DNA from: JACKII01 sp965222315
Lineage (GTDB): Bacteria > Pseudomonadota > Alphaproteobacteria > Bin95
Length of the DNA: 64,000 bases
Reading direction: 5' to 3'
Assembly: GCA_965222315.1 (NCBI GenBank)
Contig: OZ244951.1
Span: 3,658,001-3,722,000, forward strand
The notes under the pieces are model-generated. The model saw only the letters and a list, made by a program, of their open reading frames with translations. It had not been told where the DNA came from and did no database searches. The position numbers were made by a program, and so were the translations under genes. Shown piece by piece: positions 57,718 to 64,000 of the stretch. Position 1 is the stretch's first letter. The number at the start of each line of letters is the position of its first letter.

Positions 57718-58500
57718 TCAGGGCCGTGTGCCGGTTGCGTACCACATGGTGTTGCGCATGCGGATAGAGCCGTCCGGCTGCTGATACTTGGCAAAGGCAT
57801 CCAATACGGCCTGGTGCACCTTGCCCTCGCCCACCTTCTCTATCGCATCCTGGATTGAGCCGGCCGATCGCTGGCCGCGCCAGCCGGTTTCGGCGTCAGG
57901 ATAATCGAAGGGCATGCCGCTTTCGGCGAAGACAATATCCCTCAACCCAGCCGCCGCCATCAGTTCTTCCAGCTTGCCGGCCTGCGAGAATTTGTACTCC
58001 GGGAAGGTTGGGCGGGGAGGCGGCAACAGGCTAGCGATGGCGTTAAAGACGGTATTCTCGTCCACACTCTCCGGTGGACCAAAAATTGCAACGCTGACCT
58101 TTGCTCCCGGCTTGGCGACCCGCACCAGATCGGCCAGCGCCTTGCCCACATCGGGGACGAACTGAATGACATTGACGCAGATTACCGCGTCGAATGAGGC
58201 ATCGGCAAAGCTCATCGCACCGATCCCCTCCACAAGGAAGGTCGCGTCCGGCAGGCGGCTCTTTGCAATGGCAATAGAGTTGGCCGCCACATCCACGCCC
58301 GCGATGACCGCGCCCCGGTCCTTCGCCAGCAAACTGGCGCCGCCGGCGGCGCATCCCGCGTCCAGAAACAGGGTGCCCTTGCCTACATCCGTCGCGTCGA
58401 GCATGGCGTTCCACAGGGGATCGCTGGTCGGCTCCTGGATCGTCGCCCAATCCTGCGCTTCCGCGCCCCATTGTTCCCCGATCGTACGCGGATCGCCCAT
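57718..58500 (-). CDS. Class I SAM-dependent methyltransferase
   Basis: 260-aa Rossmann-fold methyltransferase. Motif I is LFLDAGCAAGGASLLA, the acid that binds the ribose is in AGVDVAANSI, and motif IV is FDAVICVNVIQFVPD. The substrate is unknown. The start at 58500 (MGDPRTIGEQWG) is one of several in-frame ATGs, and the site before it is weak. It is divergent from the cyclase regulator. The 274 bp before its stop hold no gene I can support. Confidence 0.85.
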   Translation of the reverse strand: MGDPRTIGEQWGAEAQDWATIQEPTSDPLWNAMLDATDVGKGTLFLDAGCAAGGASLLAKDRGAVIAGVDVAANSIAIAKSRLPDATFLVEGIGAMSFADASFDAVICVNVIQFVPDVGKALADLVRVAKPGAKVSVAIFGPPESVDENTVFNAIASLLPPPRPTFPEYKFSQAGKLEELMAAAGLRDIVFAESGMPFDYPDAETGWRGQRSAGSIQDAIEKVGEGKVHQAVLDAFAKYQQPDGSIRMRNTMWYATGTRP

Positions 58501-58675
58501 ACCGGCACCCCATCGTGTGAATGGCATTGTGGGCGGCATCAAGGACGTATATGATTTTTGAAGTCAAGAAAAACCAACATTTAAAGCACTTTGCACACTG
58601 AATGCGAAGGTGATGTACAGGGTAGAGGTAAAATAGCCGATTCGACTGCGGTCGATCCGGAGAAGAGGTTCGTCA

Positions 58676-61600
58676 ATGGGTATCGCCGAGTGGCTTGAAC
58701 AGCTCGGTCTTGCGCAATATGCGCAGGCCTTTGCCGACAATGACATCACACCGGATCTGGTCCCGGACCTGACCAAGGAAGATCTGTTGGAGATCGGTGT
58801 CAAGAGCATCGGTCACCGCCGCCAGATCCTGCGCGCCGCGGAAGCGATGCGTCATGGAGAGAGGCCAGTTGCCGCTGCCCACGCCGCCAGCCCGCAGGCC
58901 CCCCAATCGCTGGCCACCCCTGGAGCTTCCGCCGAGCGGCGGCAATTGACGGTTTTGTTCTGTGATCTAGTCGGGTCAACGGCCCTGGCAGCCTCCCTGG
59001 ACCCCGAAGAAATGACGGCGATCGCAGATCGCTATCAACGCACGGTTGCATCGGAAGTGGAGCGCATCGGCGGCCATATCGCCGAGTACCTGGGGGATGG
59101 CATTGTTGCCTATTTCGGCTATCCCCGCGCCCAGGAAAACGAGCCGGAACGTGCGGTCAGGACCGCTCTCGCCATCGTCGTGGCGGTCGGCAAGCTGACG
59201 GGTCCCGACGGCCAGCCCCTCGCCTGCCGCATCGGCATTGCGACGGGCCTGGTGGTGGTCGGCGACCTGTTTCAATCCGTGAACCAGCAGCGGAACAACG
59301 TGGTGGGGGACACGCCCAACCTTGCCGCCCGCCTGCAATCGGTCGCGCAACCGAACCAGATCGTTATCGCGCCGGAGACCCGCCGTCAGCTGGGCCGCCT
59401 GTTCGAATTTTCCAGCCTCGGCGACCAGGAGGTGAAGGGGATACAGGGAACAGTTGAGGCCTGGGCGGTCACCGGAGAGGCTGAAAATGAAGGCCGCTTC
59501 CGTGCCATGCATGATTCGACGCCCATTGTTGGCCGCGCGCCTGAGATCAACCTGCTGATGTCCCGCTGGCAAGCTGCCACGAAGGGCCATTGCGAAGTCG
59601 TCCTGGTGTCGGGTGAACCCGGCATCGGCAAATCCCGCGTGGTCGAAGAAGTGATCAGCAAGGTCGAGGCGGAGGGCGGAGCGGTCCATCGCTTCTATTG
59701 CTCGTCATTTCATACCTCCGCCGCCTACTATCCCATCGCCAGCTACCTGGCGCGCGCCGCCGGGATCGTGCATGGCGATACGCCGGACGGGCGGCTCGAC
59801 AAGCTCGACGCGCTGATCGTCTCGCTCGGCATGGACCCAGCAGATGCCGGCCCCCTTTTGGCGCCTGTGCTATCCCTGCCCTCGGGTGACCGCTATCCGC
59901 CACCGGACCTGGCGCCGACGGCGATCAAATCCGCCACTTTCGCGGTTCTTGCCCGCATGCTGTTAGCCGCAAGCGCTGGCCGGCCTTCGCTTGTCGTCGT
60001 AGAGGACACCCACTGGGCCGATCCCTCGACGCGGGAAGCAATTGAGTACCTCGCGGAATACGCCGCCAGCGAGCCCATAATGCTGCTCGCCGCCTTCCGG
60101 CCGGAGGATGAGGCCGCTTGGCAGGCACTAACCGCCCGCGCGACCAAACTCGAACTCAGCCGACTGACGATGGATGGCTGTGATGATGTGATCCGCAATC
60201 TGACAGGCGGCAAGCCCTTGCCTGCAAACGTGCGCGACGAAATCCTGCAAAAGGCCGACGGCATTCCCCTGTTCGTCGAGGAAATCACCAAGACGCTGCT
60301 CGAGTCCGACATGCTGCAGGAGGTGGACGGCTCGTATGTGCTGATGGTGCCCATAGCGGCGTTGTCCGTGCCCTCGACACTCAAAGACTCGCTCAGTTCC
60401 CGACTGGACCGCCTCTCCATCGTCAAGGAAATTGCCCAGATCGGCTCGGTCATCGGCCGCCGCTTTAACGGCCCGATGCTGGCTGCCGTTTCCGGCTACA
60501 CCGCAGACGCATTGGCGTCGGCATTGAATGCGCTGGTCGAGGCGGAGATCGTTTTCCCCAGCGGCACTTCGGAGACGCCGGTCTACACCTTCAAGCACGC
60601 ATTGATCCGCGATGCCGCGTACGAAAGCCTGCTGAACGCCCGGCGGATCGTCTTGCACGCCAGGGTCGCGGAGGCGGTTGAACAACACTTCCCGGAAATC
60701 CTCCAGTCCGATCCTCAGTTGGTGGCGACCCACCTGGAACTGGCCCATCAGAACGACCAGGCCGTACCCTACTGGCTGCGTGCCGGCCAGCAGGCCATGG
60801 CGGCGGCGGCCATTGTCGAGGCAACCCAGCATTTGGGCCGCGGCCTCGCGCTGATCGACAACGTGCCCGCCGGACAGCGGCGAGACGAGTTGGAGTGCGA
60901 GTTGCGCACGGTCCTGGGCCTGGCGCACATATCGCTGCAAGGCTGGCAGGCCCCGGATGTGGCGGAGCACCTCGCCCCTGCCTACGAGATCGGCTCCCGC
61001 CTCGGTCAGACCGATAGTCTGCTGATGGCCGGCTATGGCCTGTGGATTCATTGGCTGAACCGCGCGGACTTCGCCGAGTCGCAGCGCTGGATTGACCGCG
61101 CCAAGACGGACTTCGGCAATATCGGCTCCGACGACTGGGCGCTGCTCATCCCGACCATGCAGGTGGTTCAGGAGACCTGGGTGGGCAATTTTGCCGGAAC
61201 GGAGGCGCAAGCCAATCTGGTTCGGGAACTCTACGATCCCGCGAAACACGGCCGTTTCGTCTACATGTTCGGGAATGACCCGCGTGTCATGGCGGCCGGC
61301 TTCCAGTCGTGGATGTCCTGGCTGAGCGGCGCCATAGAGAAAGCGGAACGAGAACGCCTAGAATGCGAACGCTACTCCGAAGCCGTTAACCATCCGTTCG
61401 ACCGCTGCTGGCAACTCATGCCCGGCTCGCTGGTTGCCTATCACTCGGGTAATGAGGAAGCCTTCTCCGCCAATGTGGAGAAAGCGCTTGAGATCGGTGA
61501 GCAACAGCGCATCCCCTTCGTGCAGATGCTGCTGGGTCCAATCTGGGTCGGTCTTGGCCACATCATGAACCAGCGCTGGCGGGAGGCGGTCGAGATCATG

Positions 61601-61939
61601 CCGGGCCCCATTGGTGGCTGGCGCGCCATGGGCGGCGGCGTCGCAATCCCGTTCTGGGAAGGCGAACAGGCGACAGCACACATGCACCTGGGCGAGTTCG
61701 ATGAGGCCAAGGGTCTGGTCAGTCAGGCCATCGCTGCGGCGGAACATACAGGGGAAGTTTGGTATGGCCCGGAACTCTACCGCATAAAGGGTGAAATCTT
61801 GCTGGCTGAGGACGCCGGTGCGAGGTCAGAAGCGGAGCAACAATTCCGCAAGGCGCTGACCTGGGCCGAGGAACGCGGCGCCCATACACTGGCTGGGAGG
61901 GCGCGGCAGTCGCTGGCTGAATACGGACTGACGGGATAG
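58676..61939 (+). CDS. SAM domain-class III cyclase-AAA ATPase-TPR regulatory protein
   Basis: 1087-aa cytoplasmic regulator. Residues 1-60 are a SAM-type domain (WLEQLGLAQYAQAFADNDI). A class III adenylate/guanylate cyclase domain follows. Its metal Asps are in LFCDLVGSTALA and EYLGDGIVAYFGYP, and the transition-state Asn and Arg are in GDTPNLAARL. An AAA/STAND ATPase has Walker A GEPGIGKS and Walker B LVVVEDTHWADP. A long TPR-like C-terminus completes the chain. It may make a cyclic nucleotide in response to a ligand and signal it by ATP-driven change. Related genes are common in alphaproteobacteria, often with no known ligand. Confidence 0.9.
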   Translation: MGIAEWLEQLGLAQYAQAFADNDITPDLVPDLTKEDLLEIGVKSIGHRRQILRAAEAMRHGERPVAAAHAASPQAPQSLATPGASAERRQLTVLFCDLVGSTALAASLDPEEMTAIADRYQRTVASEVERIGGHIAEYLGDGIVAYFGYPRAQENEPERAVRTALAIVVAVGKLTGPDGQPLACRIGIATGLVVVGDLFQSVNQQRNNVVGDTPNLAARLQSVAQPNQIVIAPETRRQLGRLFEFSSLGDQEVKGIQGTVEAWAVTGEAENEGRFRAMHDSTPIVGRAPEINLLMSRWQAATKGHCEVVLVSGEPGIGKSRVVEEVISKVEAEGGAVHRFYCSSFHTSAAYYPIASYLARAAGIVHGDTPDGRLDKLDALIVSLGMDPADAGPLLAPVLSLPSGDRYPPPDLAPTAIKSATFAVLARMLLAASAGRPSLVVVEDTHWADPSTREAIEYLAEYAASEPIMLLAAFRPEDEAAWQALTARATKLELSRLTMDGCDDVIRNLTGGKPLPANVRDEILQKADGIPLFVEEITKTLLESDMLQEVDGSYVLMVPIAALSVPSTLKDSLSSRLDRLSIVKEIAQIGSVIGRRFNGPMLAAVSGYTADALASALNALVEAEIVFPSGTSETPVYTFKHALIRDAAYESLLNARRIVLHARVAEAVEQHFPEILQSDPQLVATHLELAHQNDQAVPYWLRAGQQAMAAAAIVEATQHLGRGLALIDNVPAGQRRDELECELRTVLGLAHISLQGWQAPDVAEHLAPAYEIGSRLGQTDSLLMAGYGLWIHWLNRADFAESQRWIDRAKTDFGNIGSDDWALLIPTMQVVQETWVGNFAGTEAQANLVRELYDPAKHGRFVYMFGNDPRVMAAGFQSWMSWLSGAIEKAERERLECERYSEAVNHPFDRCWQLMPGSLVAYHSGNEEAFSANVEKALEIGEQQRIPFVQMLLGPIWVGLGHIMNQRWREAVEIMPGPIGGWRAMGGGVAIPFWEGEQATAHMHLGEFDEAKGLVSQAIAAAEHTGEVWYGPELYRIKGEILLAEDAGARSEAEQQFRKALTWAEERGAHTLAGRARQSLAEYGLTG

Positions 61940-61954
61940 ACGCAGCCCTGGTTT

Positions 61955-64000
61955 CTAAACCTCAATCGGCTCGCAAGGTTCAATGGAGAGCCGGCGCTGG
62001 TTTGCGCCGCCAAGGCCGTCGAAGACCCGCTCGCGGCACGAGAGGACAATCACCTGAAAGCGCTCCGCCGCCCGTTCCAGCGCGCTGAACATGTCGTGAA
62101 TGCGGCGGTCGTCGGCATAGACCAGCGCATCGTCCAGCAGCAACACGACGGGCCGCCCCTGCTCCGCCAGCACCTCCGCAAAGGCCAGGCGGGAGAGGAT
62201 AGCCAACTGTTCCTGCGTTCCTGCCGACAACTGGCCTATATCCTCTGTCCGCTGTGTCCGCTCCAGGGTTTGGAGCGAAAAGTCACCTGCCATGCCCAAT
62301 TCAGCGTCGCCAAAGAGCGACGTCAGATACGGGCGGAGCTTTTGCGTGACCGGTTCCAAATACCGTGCCTCAATGCTGGCCTGTGCCTCCCGAAGGGTTC
62401 GGTCGAGCAGTCGCAGGGCAGCCACGTCCCGTTCGATCCGCTCACGCTCAATCGCCAGACGGGTGAGGCTCTCTTCGGCAAGGGCGATGGCCTCATCCGG
62501 CCCGCGCTCCGACTTGGCCCGGACCTGGGCTTCCAGGCTGGCAATGGCCTCGCCCAGCTTGGCGATGCGGTTGCGGCGCTTCTCCCGGGCCGTTTCTTGC
62601 CGATTGATCTGGCTCTGAATGCTGTCAGGCGCGCCGATGGTGCGGGATTTTTCCAGGGCGGCCGCGTGCTGAGCCTCAGCCGCGGACAACGCTTTGGCGG
62701 CAGCAGGTATTTGCGCCGCCAGCGCATCGTCGCCGGCCGTAGCCCGCGCCAGGTCGAGCGCCTGCGCCGCGGCGGCATGGCTGCTCTGTGCGGCCTGGAG
62801 CGCGGCCGCGCTCTGCCGGATGCTTTGCTCGGCCAGGGCATGAGCCTGCCGTGCCCCGGCCCGCACCTCGCTTTGATGCTGGCGGGCGTCTTCGGCTTTT
62901 TGCAGGGCATCGGCGACGCCCTCCTCCGACATGGCCTCGCCATGCGCTGCTGCCGATGCGGCGAGCGCCTCATCGGCGCGCTCTGCCTCTGCTTTGGCAT
63001 TTTCGAGCGCGTCTGCGATCCGCCCCGACTCTCCGTTCAGGCCCGGCGCATAGAGGCTTGCCTTTTCCGTCGCCGCCGCAGCGTCCTGGAGCAACTGGCG
63101 GCGGCGCTCCGCCTGTTCTTCGGCTTGCGCAAGGCTAGCACATTGCAGGTGCTGGAGCGCATCGGCCAATGCGTGATCCGCATCCGCCAAGGCCTGGTCG
63201 ATTGCCGCCGCGTCCTGCGAACCGGGGCGGACTTCGATTTGGCCGAGCGGACCAAAATCCAAGCTTGCCGGCTGTGTCAGCGCGGCATCGCCAGACGCAG
63301 GCGCGGGCTCACCGTTCAGCTGGATTGCTTTAGCTCCCGCATCACTCAGAGAGAAACGCAAAACGGTTGCCGCCGCCGCTCTGGCTGCCGCCGCAGTTTC
63401 ACGCCGGCCCGCCAGCTGCCGCAGATTCTGGAGGGCTTTATCGGTGACCGGCAGTACCTCCGCCTCCTTGGCCGATGCCGCTGCATGGCGGGCTGCCGTG
63501 AGCGCCTGTTCCAGGCGGGCAATCGTTTCGGCGGAGGCCGCTTTGATGCGCTGCCACTTCTGCCAATCGGCATGAGCCTTTGCTCGATCCCTGGCCTGTT
63601 TCCACGCCTCATCGGCTTGGACGAACGCTTGCTCCGCCGCCGCCAGCCGTGCCGCCGCCGCACTAACGGCACTGGTATGGGTCTTGTGGCCGGCCTCCGC
63701 ATCGGCCAGGACCGTCGCGGCCTCCGCAGCGGCTTTTGCCAGAGACTTGCGCCGGACCACCGCTTCTTCGGCCTGCGCGAGGGTGCCTTTCGCGAGGTCG
63801 AGGTTCAGTTTCGCATTGTCGGTCTGGGCCGCCTGCCGCTGGGCATCCGCCAATTGCTGGCGCAGCGCCTGTATCTCCTGTTCTTCCGCGGCGGGATCGA
63901 AGCCGCGGGTTTGCGCCTCGCGGTCGCGGCGGGTCTCATCCAGAGCGCGGAGTTGTTCCTCCAGGTCGGCTTTCAGGGCTTGGGCCTCCGCCAAGGCAGC
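61955..64000 (-). CDS. YhaN/SMC-like AAA ATPase, C-terminal part
   Basis: 682 residues of a larger protein whose N-terminus lies past the window. Long Ala/Gln/Glu-rich coiled coils lead to a C-terminal ATPase half. That half has the ABC-type signature QLSAGTQEQLAILSRL and Walker B VVLLLDDALVYADD, and the D-loop/His region follows. The layout fits the YhaN/RecF-SbcC-like group that often pairs with an SbcD-type nuclease (YhaO). The partner would be upstream, beyond the window. The gene starts 15 bp from the cyclase stop and converges on it. Confidence 0.8.
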   Translation of the reverse strand, partial: AALAEAQALKADLEEQLRALDETRRDREAQTRGFDPAAEEQEIQALRQQLADAQRQAAQTDNAKLNLDLAKGTLAQAEEAVVRRKSLAKAAAEAATVLADAEAGHKTHTSAVSAAAARLAAAEQAFVQADEAWKQARDRAKAHADWQKWQRIKAASAETIARLEQALTAARHAAASAKEAEVLPVTDKALQNLRQLAGRRETAAAARAAAATVLRFSLSDAGAKAIQLNGEPAPASGDAALTQPASLDFGPLGQIEVRPGSQDAAAIDQALADADHALADALQHLQCASLAQAEEQAERRRQLLQDAAAATEKASLYAPGLNGESGRIADALENAKAEAERADEALAASAAAHGEAMSEEGVADALQKAEDARQHQSEVRAGARQAHALAEQSIRQSAAALQAAQSSHAAAAQALDLARATAGDDALAAQIPAAAKALSAAEAQHAAALEKSRTIGAPDSIQSQINRQETAREKRRNRIAKLGEAIASLEAQVRAKSERGPDEAIALAEESLTRLAIERERIERDVAALRLLDRTLREAQASIEARYLEPVTQKLRPYLTSLFGDAELGMAGDFSLQTLERTQRTEDIGQLSAGTQEQLAILSRLAFAEVLAEQGRPVVLLLDDALVYADDRRIHDMFSALERAAERFQVIVLSCRERVFDGLGGANQRRLSIEPCEPIEV

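Overview
The window is GC-rich, densely coded chromosomal DNA from an alphaproteobacterium. The evidence is a fused ispDF gene, ntrB-ntrC, hspQ, the tRNA/tuf/secE-nusG-rplKAJL-rpoBC cluster, and many CoA-transferase, GMC, TauD, DMT and GST genes typical of metabolically versatile Rhodospirillales-like bacteria. I cannot fix the family or genus. There are no phage genes, transposases, rRNAs or CRISPR arrays. Four EamA/DMT exporters and several small catabolic units point to a heterotroph that processes many organic compounds. Two PEP-CTERM-like proteins imply an exosortase elsewhere in the genome.  Layout. 1-4.2 kb: ntrC (cut by the window edge) and ntrB, divergent from an overlapping ispDF-pgpA-cinA operon. 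4.2-11.3 kb: a lipoprotein esterase, a family III CoA-transferase, an Ldh2-family dehydrogenase, hspQ, an IlvB-like ThDP enzyme and two convergent DMT transporters. 11.4-25.4 kb: the transcription/translation core, all on the minus strand (tRNA-Tyr, tRNA-Gly, tuf, tRNA-Trp, secE, nusG, rplK, rplA, rplJ, rplL, rpoB, rpoC), with RNA structures and repeats in its spacers. 25.5-34.1 kb: rlmB-like methyltransferase, a PEP-CTERM protein, dienelactone hydrolase, an arylsulfotransferase-like protein, an amidase with a small AtzG-like partner, a DUF2189 protein, fasciclin, a thioesterase and a second sorting-signal protein. 34.3-45 kb: GMC oxidoreductase, enoyl-CoA hydratase, RidA, DMT exporter, aspartoacylase-like hydrolase, YfcG-like GST, a pair of 115-bp repeats, a TauD-type oxygenase, a large MscS channel and a GEVEDY-like lipoprotein. 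45.1-53.1 kb: a DMT/hydrolase/aspartate dehydrogenase operon, a glutaredoxin-DinB gene, thiolase, ScsB, YqgE and a VOC protein. 53.1-64 kb: an AT-rich spacer, an SqrR/BigR-type regulator, DyP peroxidase, an unusual HAL-family protein, a methyltransferase, a SAM-cyclase-AAA regulator and the C-terminal part of a YhaN/SMC-like ATPase.  The most interesting item is the gene at 47632-48393. Read from a strong Shine-Dalgarno and ATG at 48393, it encodes a glutaredoxin-DinB fusion in which an in-frame TGA sits exactly where the first cysteine of the redox CxxC motif should be (UxxC). This fits a selenocysteine codon, and a normal gene call would truncate it and lose the active site. Second is the HAL/PAL-family protein at 55803-57443, which keeps most of the family scaffold but lacks the Ala-Ser-Gly triad that forms the MIO cofactor.
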